Below, in pieces: positions 56,439-64,000 of a DNA stretch of 64,000 bases. This DNA comes from Massilia aquatica (GTDB lineage: Bacteria; Pseudomonadota; Gammaproteobacteria; Burkholderiales; Burkholderiaceae_D). The first letter of the stretch is position 1. Each line of letters begins with the position of its first letter. The DNA is taken from contig NZ_VVIW01000026.1 in the NCBI RefSeq assembly GCF_011682045.1, forward strand, positions 26,676 through 90,675. The letters are read 5' to 3'. Under the pieces are notes generated by a model. It was given only the letters and a program-made list of their open reading frames with translations. It was not told the origin of the DNA and did not search any database. The position numbers were made by a program, and so were the translations under genes.

Positions 56439-57599
56439 TCAGGGCTCCGGATAGATAAGGTCGAAAGTGCGCTGCTGCTGGTGGCCGATGGTCAGGCCCA
56501 TGTGGCTGGCGGTACGCAGGTTGATGGCGGTGTGCAGTTCGCGCAGCGGCTGCACGCCTTTTTTGAGTTCGCCTGCGATCGCGCCCTCGGCCGAACTGGC
56601 CAGCGAGCGGCCCAGCTCCACGTTGTTGGGGCTCATGGCGAACAGCGCGCCTTTTTTCACATGCAGTACATTGCTGGAAAAGATAGGCACGCCGCTGTCC
56701 CAGGCTTGCTTGAGGATCAGCGGCAGCAGGGTGCCTTCTTCGACGGTAGTGGTGTCGTGCGGCAGCCAAACGGCGTCGCGCCGGCTGTCGGCCGCCGCGA
56801 ACTGCGCGCTGTAGACCTGGGCCGCCTGGGCCAGGTCGCGCGCCTCGAACGAGGCCAGTTCCAGCCCCTGTTCGCGCGCCGCCTCGCGCGCGATGCGCAG
56901 CAGCCATTCGGTTTTTTTGGGGTCGTAGACCACGATCACGCGTTTGATCTCGGGCAGCAGCGCGCGCAGGCGGGCAAACAGCAGCGCCGGATCGGGAGTG
57001 AGGCTGATGCCGTTCAGGTTGACGATTTCGGCGTCCGACAGCAGCAGGGCGCCGCCCACCAGCACCACGATGCTGCGGTCGAGCGAGGCGGCCACGTTCA
57101 GGCCCTGGCGTCCGAGCGCGATGACGACCCTGGTGCCGCTGCGCTTGAGCTGCGCGTTCAGCTCAAGCGCGTCAACCCGGGCGTCGACCGCATAGCTGCG
57201 CACACGCAGGTGGGTGCGTTCTTCGATCCCCTGGATCATGCCGATGAAGGCGCTGCGAAACGGCTCCGACACCTTCGGATAGAGCACCGCGATGCTGCCC
57301 TTGCCGGCCGAGGCTTGCAGCTCCGGGCGGCGCAGCTGGTCTTCGAGCTGGGACACCGTGATCGGTTTCATGTCGTATTGATCGCCGCTGTCGTAGCGCT
57401 CGAACAAAGCGCCCGCCGCCGCCGATTCGGCCCCCATGCCCGGTGCGCCAGCGCCGGCCAAAGCGCGCGGCGGCGCTGCGGCCAGCAGCAGGAAGGACAG
57501 GACGCACCACAGCAGGCACGAGCGCGTGGACGGCGCCAGCGCAGGTGCGCAACGGAGCGCGCGCGGCCAGGCGTCAGCGAGAAGAAAGAGAGTAGTCAT
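56439..57599 (-). CDS. Periplasmic substrate-binding protein (ABC_sub_bind type)
   Basis: 386 residues. A long N-terminus with a hydrophobic signal region (LLWCVLSFLLLAAAPPRALA) precedes a two-lobed binding fold of the PF04392 type (IAVLYPKVSEPFRSAFIGMIQ, VIVVYDPKKTEWLLRIAREAA, VPIFSSNVLHVKKGALFAMS). No permease or ATPase genes accompany it. Instead it is directly upstream of and cotranscribed with the hybrid kinase. It probably delivers a ligand signal to the kinase sensor domain (inference). Confidence 0.8.
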   Translation of the reverse strand: MTTLFLLADAWPRALRCAPALAPSTRSCLLWCVLSFLLLAAAPPRALAGAGAPGMGAESAAAGALFERYDSGDQYDMKPITVSQLEDQLRRPELQASAGKGSIAVLYPKVSEPFRSAFIGMIQGIEERTHLRVRSYAVDARVDALELNAQLKRSGTRVVIALGRQGLNVAASLDRSIVVLVGGALLLSDAEIVNLNGISLTPDPALLFARLRALLPEIKRVIVVYDPKKTEWLLRIAREAAREQGLELASFEARDLAQAAQVYSAQFAAADSRRDAVWLPHDTTTVEEGTLLPLILKQAWDSGVPIFSSNVLHVKKGALFAMSPNNVELGRSLASSAEGAIAGELKKGVQPLRELHTAINLRTASHMGLTIGHQQQRTFDLIYPEP

Positions 57600-57848
57600 T
57601 GCGTACAGCGGGGACGCGTGGTCCGGTTAAATTGTAAGCAGCCACGCACGTGGACACACACCAGCATGCAGTATACGTTACTGAAGTAGCTCGAAAGAAA
57701 GAATTTTGCCATGACGATGTTTCGGCATGCCGACCATCCGGCTCTGGTTTTCCATGGGCGTGTGCAGGGCACGGCGTTGCGCATCCTCTGGCGGCAGCTG
57801 GAAAGCTCTCGCCCATGAAACAGAGGCAACTTATGTATGGGCGAATCC

Positions 57849-58247
57849 TTACCGACTCTGTCGAGGGCGATCCGGCTTTGTCAGTTGAGTGACTAACCGG
57901 TCCAGCTCGCTACTATGGAACAGGTCAATGCATTTCATCGTATTGAACTCGGAGGGGACGGCGCCACTATAGCTCAGGCTTGCATACTTCCGTGCCAACT
58001 TTCTCAGTGCGTCGTATGCTTCGATGCGCTGCCGGCCAAACTCCATGTAAGCGCTCGCGGTTGCGTTGGCATCGGCTTTGGTGGCGGCATCGTTGGCGTT
58101 CATCGCCAGGCAGGCGCTTAAGGTCCAGTTCTTGAGCAGGTTTTTTTGGGAATAGCTGTGCGTCATCGGTGTTAATTGCCGCCCTTGCGCGCCGATATGG
58201 GCGGGCAGGGCCAGTGCCAATGTGAGAGCGACGGCGCTTGCCTTCAT
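57849..58247 (-). CDS. Tai4-family T6SS amidase immunity protein
   Basis: 132 residues with a signal peptide (MKASAVALTLALALPAHIGA). The mature part (YSQKNLLKNWTLSACLAMN, DANATASAYMEFG, MKCIDLFHSSELDRLVTQ) fits the Tai4 family, which protects the periplasm against Tae4 peptidoglycan amidases of type VI secretion. Its ATG overlaps the stop of an upstream fragment that may be the effector tail (ATGA), the usual effector-immunity order. GC is lower than the neighbours, so acquired or orphan. Confidence 0.68.
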   Translation of the reverse strand: MKASAVALTLALALPAHIGAQGRQLTPMTHSYSQKNLLKNWTLSACLAMNANDAATKADANATASAYMEFGRQRIEAYDALRKLARKYASLSYSGAVPSEFNTMKCIDLFHSSELDRLVTQLTKPDRPRQSR

Positions 58248-58372
58248 TGCAGAATCCATATCGAGAGGGTATCCGGCACGAACGACCCGTTGTCTGGGTT
58301 GCTCATGAGAGGGCAGCTGTCGGCACACTGGGTTCCGTCCACATAGTGAATTGGCATTTTGCATTGCCCCAT
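58244..58372 (-). pseudogene. Possible C-terminal remnant of a Tae4-like amidase effector
   Basis: A short minus-strand frame ending exactly at the Tai4 start reads IHYVDGTQCADSCPL and finishes SIWILQ. Tae4 effectors end with a similar 'HiDlWdG..C.DS....fWeL' pattern, in which the His is catalytic. All upstream effector sequence is missing because gloB occupies the space. Identification is tentative. Confidence 0.4.
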
Positions 58373-58389
58373 CGTTGATCCAGGCTGTC

Positions 58390-59190
58390 TCAAAACGTGT
58401 TTTTCCAGGCGCGCAGGGCGGCGAAGGCGGCACCCGGCGCGGAGTGCGGGTCGAGCTTGCCGAGGGCAATCAGATTGGCGACGATGCCGGGCTGCTCGTC
58501 GCGCAGGAAAGGATTGGTGGCCTTTTCCAGCCCAATGGTTGTCGGGACGGTGGGAATGCCGTGTTCGCGTTTGGTGGTTTCGGTGCCGATGCGCTCGGAG
58601 ATGAGCGCGTTGCCCGGTTCGGCGGCGGCGGCGAAGCGCAGGTTGGCGAGGGTGTATTCGTGCGCGCAGTACACGGCGGTGTTGTCGGGCAAGACCAGAA
58701 AGCGGGCCAGCGAGGCGCCCATTTGCTCGGGCGTGCCTTCGAACAGGCGGCCGCAGCCGCCGGCAAACAGCGTGTCGCCGCAGAACAGCCAGTGTTCGTC
58801 GGCCTGTTCGCGCAGGAATGCGATGTGGCCGAGGGTGTGGCCGGGCACCAGCAGTACGCGCAGGGCCAGGGCCAGGCCGGGCACCTCGACCAGGTCGCCG
58901 TCGCCGAGCGGCACGGTGACCGTGGCGATGGCTTCGGTGCGCGGACCAAACACCGGCACCGAAGCGTGCGCGAGCAGGCCCGGTACGCCGCCAATGTGGT
59001 CAGCATGGTGATGGGTGAGTAAAATGGCGGTGAGCGTGAGATGATGCGCGGCCAGGGCCGCGATGACGGGCGCGGCGTCGCCGGGGTCGACCACGGCGGC
59101 GTGCACGCCATCGTGGATCAGCCACAGGTAATTGTCCTTGAACGCGGGGACGGCGAGCACGCTCAAGGGGCGGTGCGTCGGATTGGTCAT
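58390..59190 (-). CDS. gloB: Hydroxyacylglutathione hydrolase (glyoxalase II)
   Basis: 266 residues. It hydrolyses S-lactoylglutathione to lactate and glutathione, finishing methylglyoxal detoxification. Metallo-beta-lactamase fold with metal-binding [10 protein letters not shown] and [10 protein letters not shown], plus the family motif [13 protein letters not shown]. The start ATG 59190 gives [20 protein letters not shown]. Divergent from the methyltransferase with only 27 bases between starts. Confidence 0.95.
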   Translation of the reverse strand: MTNPTHRPLSVLAVPAFKDNYLWLIHDGVHAAVVDPGDAAPVIAALAAHHLTLTAILLTHHHADHIGGVPGLLAHASVPVFGPRTEAIATVTVPLGDGDLVEVPGLALALRVLLVPGHTLGHIAFLREQADEHWLFCGDTLFAGGCGRLFEGTPEQMGASLARFLVLPDNTAVYCAHEYTLANLRFAAAAEPGNALISERIGTETTKREHGIPTVPTTIGLEKATNPFLRDEQPGIVANLIALGKLDPHSAPGAAFAALRAWKNTF

Positions 59191-59217
59191 AGTGAAGGTG
59201 TCGGCATAGGGGGTGAC

Positions 59218-59991
59218 ATGGATAGCGCGGCATCCGAAAGGTCCATTATAGCGCTCGACGGCTGGCTGCAAACGCCGGCCGGCGCTTACGTGCGCGCGTG
59301 GGAGCAGGCTTGTCTGGACGAGCTGACGGCCGATATCTTCGGTTATAACGCGCTGCAGATCGGCCTGCCGCAGATCGACGCGCTGGCCGCCAACCGCATG
59401 CCCAACAAGTGGCAGGCCGCCACGCGCACGTCGTCGCGCGAGCAGGTGGCGCTGGGCGCGGGCAAGCGCCAGATTGCCGTGGCGCTCGATTTTGCCGAGT
59501 TGCCGTTCGCTTCGCAAAGCCTGGATCTGGTGGTGATGCCGCATGTGCTCGAATTCGCGGCCGAGCCGCACCAGGTGCTGCGCGAGGTCGAGCGAGTACT
59601 CATTCCCGAGGGCCAGTTGATCATCTGCGGCTTCAATCCCGCCAGTTTGTGGGGCATGCGCCAGGGTTTGCGGCGGGTGACGCGTTCGCCCTACCTGCCG
59701 GTGGCGGGGGAATTCATTTCTATGCCGCGTATGAAAGACTGGTTAAAATTGCTGAATCTGGGCGTGAGCCGCAGCCATTTCGGCTGTTATGCGCCGCCTT
59801 GCCGCACCGCGCAATGGCTTGAGCGCTATGCGTTCATGGAGCCGGCCGGGCAGCGCTGGTGGCCGTATCTGGGCGCGGTGTACATGGTGCACGCGATCAA
59901 GCGGGTCAAGGGCATGACCATGATCGGTCCGGCCTGGAATAAAAAATCGGCGTCGGCGCCGCAAGCGGTGCCTGCCACCAATCGGAAGTAA
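59218..59991 (+). CDS. SAM-dependent methyltransferase, class I
   Basis: 257 residues. A Methyltransf_11-like core: [27 protein letters not shown] and [20 protein letters not shown]. The family is always placed between gloB and rnhA in many betaproteobacteria. Substrate unknown. The normal glycine-rich SAM loop is hard to see near the N-terminus, so it may be degenerate. The ATG 59218 overlaps the gloB promoter region. Confidence 0.82.
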   Translation: MDSAASERSIIALDGWLQTPAGAYVRAWEQACLDELTADIFGYNALQIGLPQIDALAANRMPNKWQAATRTSSREQVALGAGKRQIAVALDFAELPFASQSLDLVVMPHVLEFAAEPHQVLREVERVLIPEGQLIICGFNPASLWGMRQGLRRVTRSPYLPVAGEFISMPRMKDWLKLLNLGVSRSHFGCYAPPCRTAQWLERYAFMEPAGQRWWPYLGAVYMVHAIKRVKGMTMIGPAWNKKSASAPQAVPATNRK

Positions 59992-60017
59992 AGACAGCGA
60001 AAGCAGAGAAAGCCAGG

Positions 60018-60455
60018 ATGAGTAAAGTAGAGATTTATACCGACGGTGCGTGCAAGGGCAATCCGGGCACCGGCGGCTGGGGCGCCTTGCTGGTGGCCGA
60101 TGGCCACGAGAAGGAAATCTGCGGCGGCGAATTAAATACCACCAATAACCGCATGGAGTTGCGCGCCGTAATCGAGGCGCTCTCCATCCTCACGCGGCCG
60201 TGCGAAGTGGTGCTGCACACCGACAGTCAGTATGTACAGAAGGGCATTTCCGAATGGATCCACGGCTGGAAGGCGCGCGGCTGGAAAACCGCGGCCAAGG
60301 AGCCGGTCAAGAACGAAGACCTGTGGAAGGCGCTCGACCTGGCCCAGGCGCAGCATGCGGTGGAGTGGAAATGGGTGCGCGGGCACAATGGGCATCCGGG
60401 CAACGAGCGCGCCGATGTGCTGGCCAACCGCGGCGTGGAAACGGTGCGCCGCTGA
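60018..60455 (+). CDS. rnhA: Ribonuclease HI
   Basis: 145 residues. It degrades RNA in RNA-DNA hybrids. Catalytic carboxylates are visible in [25 protein letters not shown] and [11 protein letters not shown], and the final Asp in [20 protein letters not shown] precedes the ATG. Same strand as dnaQ. Confidence 0.97.
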   Translation: MSKVEIYTDGACKGNPGTGGWGALLVADGHEKEICGGELNTTNNRMELRAVIEALSILTRPCEVVLHTDSQYVQKGISEWIHGWKARGWKTAAKEPVKNEDLWKALDLAQAQHAVEWKWVRGHNGHPGNERADVLANRGVETVRR

Positions 60456-60525
60456 GCGGCTCCGGCGGAGGCGCGTACGCTTTTGCTATACTGCGCGCCT
60501 TGTTTCATTTCATTTTCAGACTGCC

Positions 60526-61230
60526 ATGCGCCAAATTGTCCTCGATACCGAAACCACCGGCCTGAATCCTCGCACGGGCGACCGCGTCATCGAGGTGGGC
60601 TGCGTCGAACTGCATAATCGTATGTTGACGGGGAATAATTTCCACCGATACATCAACCCGGAGCGCGATTCGGAAGAGGGCGCGCTGGCGGTGCACGGCC
60701 TGACCACGGAATTCTTGCGCGACAAGCCTAAGTTCGCCGAAATCGCCCAGGAGTTGCGCGAGTACATCCAGGGCGCCGAAGTCATCATCCATAACGCGCC
60801 CTTCGATCTGGGGTTCCTGAACAACGAATTCAAGCTGCTGGGGCTGCCGACGTTTACCGAGCATTGCAGCGGGGTGATCGACACTCTGGTCAACGCCAAG
60901 GAAATGCATCCCGGTAAGCGCAACTCGCTCGATGCGCTGTGCGACCGTTATGGCGTGTCGAACGCGCACCGCAAGCTGCACGGCGCGCTGCTCGATGCCG
61001 AGTTGCTGGCCGATGTGTATCTGTCGATGACACGCGGACAGAACAGCTTGTCGATGGATGTGGAGGAAGAATCCGGCGGCGGTGGCGGCTTGCTGGAAGC
61101 GGTGGCGCTGGCGGAAGTGATCGTGCTGGCGGCCAGTGCCGACGAGCTGGCCGAGCATGAAGGCGTGCTGGGCGGCCTGGACAAGGCGGTCAAGGGAAAC
61201 TGTATTTGGAGAAATTACGCAGAAGCGTGA
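60526..61230 (+). CDS. dnaQ: DNA polymerase III epsilon subunit (proofreading exonuclease)
   Basis: 234 residues. 3'-5' exonuclease of the replicative polymerase. DEDDh motifs: ExoI VLDTETTGLNP, ExoII HNAPFDLGFLNNE and ExoIII HGALLDAELLADVY. The C-terminus shows the Ala/Gly-rich extension that binds the alpha subunit. Start ATG 60526; upstream TATACT at 60487-60492 is a -10 candidate. Stop overlaps the tRNA promoter. Confidence 0.96.
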   Translation: MRQIVLDTETTGLNPRTGDRVIEVGCVELHNRMLTGNNFHRYINPERDSEEGALAVHGLTTEFLRDKPKFAEIAQELREYIQGAEVIIHNAPFDLGFLNNEFKLLGLPTFTEHCSGVIDTLVNAKEMHPGKRNSLDALCDRYGVSNAHRKLHGALLDAELLADVYLSMTRGQNSLSMDVEEESGGGGGLLEAVALAEVIVLAASADELAEHEGVLGGLDKAVKGNCIWRNYAEA

Positions 61231-61255
61231 CCTTTTACGAAACGTATGTCATAAT
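61227..61255 (+). promoter_or_regulatory. Promoter of tRNA-Val
   Basis: GTGACC (-35, four of six consensus bases), a 17-base spacer and CATAAT (-10, five of six). A start near 61262 would lie 6 bases before the tRNA. The -35 overlaps the dnaQ stop codon. Confidence 0.55.
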
Positions 61256-61267
61256 ACGCCCCGCTTC

Positions 61268-61342
61268 GGGAGGTTAGCTCAGGGGTAGAGCACTGCATTC
61301 ACACTGCAGGGGTCGCAAGTTCGAAACTTGCACTTCCCACCA
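61268..61342 (+). tRNA. tRNA-Val (anticodon CAC)
   Basis: 75 bases with encoded CCA. The acceptor stem GGGAGGT pairs with ACTTCCC (one G-T), the D-arm is TTAGCTCAGGGGTAGAGC, the anticodon stem CTGCA/TGCAG encloses TTCACAC (anticodon CAC, reads GTG), and the T-arm holds TTCGAAA. The 3' end is a typical integration target, and an integrase gene lies 160 bases away. Confidence 0.95.
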
Positions 61343-61502
61343 TTAGATTTCACTAAAAATCAGGGCCTTACAACAGGTTCATCTGATTTCTGCACGGAGA
61401 TGGGGCAAATTTGGGGCTGTGTCCAGATTTGATCCAACTGCACAGTTCTATCTGTCGTGCCGCTCGTCAAGTCAAAAATCATCTTGCCTCCTTCGTTTGT
61501 TG

Positions 61503-62717
61503 TTACTGTCCGGTACGGGCATACATCTTCAACAGTCGTTCCCTTTTGCCATCGTCCAGTCCTGACCTGATCCATTTTCCGTAGGTTCTGGTGATCATTG
61601 TGGTGATCATTGTGGTGTCCGTGTGCCCCATTTGTGATGCGACGTAGAGCGGCAGCTCCCCAAGCATGAGCAAGCTTGAAGCAAACGTGTGCCGGGTTTG
61701 ATATGGATTCCGGTAGTGCACACTCGCCTGCTTGAGGATGCGACGCCAGCGCCGATGAATTGGTTTGTCTCCCTCCCACTGCGCGCCATAAGTCGGATTG
61801 TGAAAAACCAGTTCCTGGCCGTTTCCAGTGAACGATGTTTGCGCTTGCAGCGCAGTCAAGGCGCCATTGCGCAGGTCGATCTGTCTCAGCCCCGCATCTG
61901 TCTTGGCTGTATCTTTCGCTTCTCCATCCACGAAAGCTGCCTCCACCGATACTCTCATCTCCCGAAAACTGACTGCACGCCAGGTCAGGGCGATGTATTC
62001 GGACGGGCGCATGCCAGTCGAAAAAGCCAACTGGAACATATTGCGTTCCTGAGGGCGGTCGCACGCATCAAGTATCGCTTCGATTTCATCGATATCAAAG
62101 GGGGCGGCCTTGAACTCGCTCTTTAGCTGTGTCCGCGCAAGTATCTTGTTGAGCCTGATGACATCGAAGGGGTTAGCATCAATCAGCTGATCATCCAGGG
62201 CTTGTTCAAAAGTGTTCCGGAAGGGCGTAAGGATGAGCTGTAAGGTTTTGCGCTTGCAGGTGAACGCTTTGATCCATGATCTGAGCTCCCTCACCGTTAC
62301 TTCGGTGACGGGCGTGCTTTCCCAGCGTGGCAGCAAATGAAGCTTGGTATTGGCGTCGTAGCAGTTGAACGTCGACAGCGCCAAATTACGTTTGGCTAAG
62401 TTCAAGTAGTCATGCAGGAGCTCGCCGACCGTAGGGATGGAGACCGGCAGTTTGTCGGTCTGTTCCATGAAAATTTTGCAGTTCGGCGAATCCGGGAAAT
62501 AGTTGGCATAGGAAAACGAGCCCCGACCGATAGCGTTGAGGATTTCTCCGCGCAATCGGACAGCATATGCAATATTGGTCTTAGTATGCGCGAGCGCGAG
62601 TGCTTCGCGACATCGCATGCCTCTGTAGTGGAAAACGATTCGAATCGATTCCGTCTTCGATCCCTTCCTCAACTCTACGCCTGTGCCCGCGATGGGCTTC
62701 CCCACATCTCTATCCAT
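61503..62717 (-). CDS. Tyrosine-type phage integrase
   Basis: 404 residues. After an N-terminal arm-binding part comes the core-binding domain, then the catalytic domain with Arg in STGMRPSEYIAL, the RHT triad part in YQTRHTFASSL, MGHTD, and the Tyr in RTYGKW. The gene points toward the tRNA-Val, so the tRNA is the probable attachment site. A 12-base tandem duplication (61591-61614) inserts four residues just before the catalytic Tyr, which could weaken the enzyme. GC is lower than the chromosome. Confidence 0.92.
   Translation of the reverse strand: MDRDVGKPIAGTGVELRKGSKTESIRIVFHYRGMRCREALALAHTKTNIAYAVRLRGEILNAIGRGSFSYANYFPDSPNCKIFMEQTDKLPVSIPTVGELLHDYLNLAKRNLALSTFNCYDANTKLHLLPRWESTPVTEVTVRELRSWIKAFTCKRKTLQLILTPFRNTFEQALDDQLIDANPFDVIRLNKILARTQLKSEFKAAPFDIDEIEAILDACDRPQERNMFQLAFSTGMRPSEYIALTWRAVSFREMRVSVEAAFVDGEAKDTAKTDAGLRQIDLRNGALTALQAQTSFTGNGQELVFHNPTYGAQWEGDKPIHRRWRRILKQASVHYRNPYQTRHTFASSLLMLGELPLYVASQMGHTDTTMITTMITRTYGKWIRSGLDDGKRERLLKMYARTGQ
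61591..61614. repeat. 12-bp in-frame tandem duplication in the integrase gene
   Basis: GTGATCATTGTG occurs twice in a row. The protein reads TTMITTMI between the GHTD motif and RTYGKW, so the spacing from His to Tyr is 14 residues where related enzymes have about 10. Confidence 0.9.
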
Positions 62718-62881
62718 TTTTCAGCCGCTCCCAGATTTATCCAAAGCATGTCGTCGACGACTTTGCACTGCGTGCCGTCGAGCCATTTCCCCGCGCGTCT
62801 ACGCGCGTGAACTGATGCAGCGCTATCGCCGGTCAGTTCAACGTATTTTTTCAATTTCACCCACTGGACGGGATAACTCAT
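62675..62881 (-). CDS. Excisionase-like small protein
   Basis: 68 residues from ATG 62881, which has GGAGG 4 bases upstream. VKLKKYVELTGDSAASVHARR, then GKWLDGTQCKVVDDMLWINL, fits a winged-helix excisionase (DUF/Xis type) that loads the integrase for excision. Its end overlaps the integrase start by 43 bases, the usual xis-int arrangement. Confidence 0.72.
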   Translation of the reverse strand: MSYPVQWVKLKKYVELTGDSAASVHARRRAGKWLDGTQCKVVDDMLWINLGAAEKWIEMWGSPSRAQA

Positions 62882-63314
62882 CGGTCCTCCACTTGCGATT
62901 GATGATCTTTTTGTTTTGCGCAAACCTCGCTTCCACGAGTTTTGTATACTTATATTCATACAAAATTATCCGTGCCTATGCCATGTACGGTTTGACCAGT
63001 CTCAAAGGTGTGGGAAAACCTGTGTAATCGGTTTATGAAAAAGTGCTCGAACGAACGCTTGCCTAAGTCGTTACGGCGTAACGAGGTGTGCAGGCCACGA
63101 CCGTGACCTGCCGGTCGAGCGTCTCAACATCCAGTAGAAGCAGAGGTGGCGATCCCGTGCTCGATGATGGGCGTACGTAAAAGCACTTTTGCGCGCTGCG
63201 TGGAGCAAGGGTCGTACTAAAGTATCTAGTCGCGCTGGTGGGGGAGGTGAACGAAGAAGGAAAGCATAGGTCTAATAGTTACGCAGTAACGATTTTTGAT
63301 TGAAGGAGACGATG
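62882..63314. other. 433-bp gap: excisionase promoter and regulatory palindromes
   Basis: No convincing gene. Contains the 7-bp inverted repeat TTTGTAT-N10-ATACAAA at 62941-62964, close to the expected xis promoter, and two GTTAC-N3-GTAAC palindromes. The sequence is AT-richer than the chromosome. Confidence 0.5.
62941..62964. promoter_or_regulatory. Inverted repeat upstream of xis-int; possible operator
   Basis: TTTGTAT and ATACAAA form perfect 7-bp arms around 10 AT-rich bases. Its place about 60 bases upstream of the excisionase start suggests a repressor or integrase arm site. Confidence 0.4.
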
Positions 63315-63582
63315 ATGTCAAAGAGCTCAGCTGAACGGCAGGCGGAGTACCGGGCGCGCCGGGACACAGCGGCACAGGGGAACGGTGAGCGCCGGCTAAA
63401 TACCTGGATGAGCACTGCAGCGCATCTTGCACTGAAGCGTATCGCCGGTCGTTACGGCGTAACACAGCGGGGAATGCTGGAGCGGCTAGTCCTTGCAGAG
63501 GACGAAAAGATAGTGGCAGCGTTGGATATCGATACCCCTGAGTGGGACGGGTACTTCCGCATCGGCACCGTTAGGCGGTAAC
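63070..63582. repeat. Four spaced GTTAC-N3-GTAAC palindromes
   Basis: GTTACGGCGTAAC at 63070-63082, GTTACGCAGTAAC at 63278-63290, GTTACGGCGTAAC at 63451-63463 and the near-copy GTTAGGCGGTAAC at 63570-63582. The second lies 25 bases upstream of the small DNA-binding protein gene, the third within it and the fourth at its stop. Confidence 0.75.
63315..63581 (+). CDS. Small ribbon-helix-helix-like DNA-binding protein
   Basis: 88 residues. AAGGAG lies 6 bases before ATG 63315. A basic N-terminus (SSAERQAEYRARRD) is followed by RRLNTWMSTAAHLALKRIAG and RYGVTQRGMLERLVLAEDE, the strand-helix-helix pattern of CopG/Arc-like proteins. Similar small proteins regulate replication or transfer on plasmids and islands. 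Flanked by palindromes that may be its operators. Confidence 0.6.
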   Translation: MSKSSAERQAEYRARRDTAAQGNGERRLNTWMSTAAHLALKRIAGRYGVTQRGMLERLVLAEDEKIVAALDIDTPEWDGYFRIGTVRR

Positions 63583-63607
63583 GCGAGGTTTGCACAAGTG
63601 TTGGCTC

Positions 63608-63865
63608 TTAGAGAAGCGGCCAAACGAATGCGATCCCCAAGGCTGCCAGCAAGAGGCTGCGCAAGACCATATCCAACCGGCGGTGCAGTTTGATTTCGCA
63701 TCGAGCGTGCCAAATGCCGGCAATGGCGAAGGTAATGCCAAGAATCAACGCAAGCCAGCCTGCCGGGGTGCGTCCTACTGTCGCGAACAGGAGTGCGGCA
63801 AAGCCGTGGTTGCCGGAAGGACGTGCCCAGTACGGCATATGGCCGCTTCCCAGGATGAAGCCCAT
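63608..63865 (-). CDS. Small predicted membrane protein, possibly truncated by the IS
   Basis: About 85 residues with two or three hydrophobic helices (GWLALILGITFAIAGIW, LRSLLLAALGIAFVW). No family recognised. Only a few bases separate its first ATG from the IS end, so its original 5' region may have been lost. Confidence 0.4.
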   Translation of the reverse strand: MGFILGSGHMPYWARPSGNHGFAALLFATVGRTPAGWLALILGITFAIAGIWHARCEIKLHRRLDMVLRSLLLAALGIAFVWPLL

Positions 63866-63868
63866 CAC

Positions 63869-64000
63869 TGTACTGCTGTGGTCTAATTTGCTCGGACACC
63901 TCAATAGGTGGAAAATCCACCATCTGAGGAGTAATACATGGCAACAAGAAAGCGGAAGACATTCGATCCCAGCCTGAAGCTGGAAGTGGTTCGAATGATC
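63869..64000 (+). mobile_element. Left end of an IS3-type insertion sequence (cut by window)
   Basis: The segment TGGTCTAATTTGCTCGGACA is typical of terminal repeats in IS3-family elements, and a transposase OrfA start follows. The exact outer boundary (63869-63874) is uncertain and the right end is outside the window. Confidence 0.7.
63938..64000 (+). CDS. IS3-family transposase OrfA, N-terminal fragment (continues past window)
   Basis: Begins MATRKRKTFDPSLKLEVVRM, the start of the helix-turn-helix of IS3 OrfA proteins. GAGGAG precedes the ATG by about 9 bases. Only 21 codons are visible. Confidence 0.8.
   Translation, partial: MATRKRKTFDPSLKLEVVRMI

Noticed and set aside
52784..56458. 1,224-codon plus-strand frame opposite the hybrid kinase
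   Set aside because: Antisense shadow with no recognisable motifs, while the minus strand codes kinase, receiver, GGDEF and EAL domains.
57711..57818. 35-codon plus-strand frame in the 250-base gap between the binding protein and Tai4
   Set aside because: No clear ribosome-binding site, no family, and random-looking composition. No other gene is visible in this gap.

Overview
The window comes from a GC-rich betaproteobacterium, most probably a member of the Oxalobacteraceae (Massilia/Telluria/Duganella type). This is inferred from codon usage, the gloB-methyltransferase-rnhA-dnaQ-tRNA order, chemoreceptors ending in DWEEF, and the number of GGDEF/EAL regulators. No 16S rRNA gene is present, so the genus is not proven.

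Region 1 (1-13.6 kb) is the most unusual part. It is a tandem duplication of a carA-carB-chemoreceptor cassette. In each copy the carbamoyl-phosphate synthase small and large subunits overlap, and a methyl-accepting chemotaxis protein follows. Both CarB proteins are about 200 residues longer than normal. Their allosteric domain is divergent, and a C-terminal domain of about 160 residues resembles nucleoside 2-deoxyribosyltransferases. Copy 1 is cut by the window edge at its 5' end.

Region 2 (13.7-33.8 kb) is mainly chromosomal housekeeping. It holds a lipoprotein, thyA, a threonine-aldolase-like enzyme with a REP-like insertion just upstream, and a tightly packed seven-gene minus-strand operon (wrbA, DUF2069, an FAD oxidase, DUF4124, an FtsX-type permease, an AttH/CrtC-like secreted protein and an MsbA-like exporter). 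It continues with a YihY protein, a ParD/ParE-type toxin-antitoxin pair, metY, an alpha/beta hydrolase, a CBS protein, a PhzF protein and two unknown genes.

Region 3 (34-57.6 kb) is rich in cyclic-di-GMP signalling. It has a propeller-sensor diguanylate cyclase, a response regulator with an EAL domain, an HDOD protein overlapping a GGDEF/EAL protein, a stand-alone HPt protein after upp, and a 1,477-residue hybrid kinase with three receivers, HPt, GGDEF and EAL domains. That kinase sits directly behind a periplasmic binding protein. Between these lie aroC, an MFS transporter, an AidB-like dehydrogenase, a cold-shock gene, and a LysR regulator divergent from malate synthase (aceB).

Region 4 (57.8-64 kb) has a Tai4-like T6SS immunity gene behind what looks like the broken tail of its effector, then gloB, a methyltransferase, rnhA, dnaQ and tRNA-Val(CAC). 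An integrated element begins at the tRNA with an integrase, an excisionase-like gene, a small DNA-binding protein flanked by repeated GTTAC-N3-GTAAC palindromes, and the left end of an IS3-type insertion sequence that runs out of the window.
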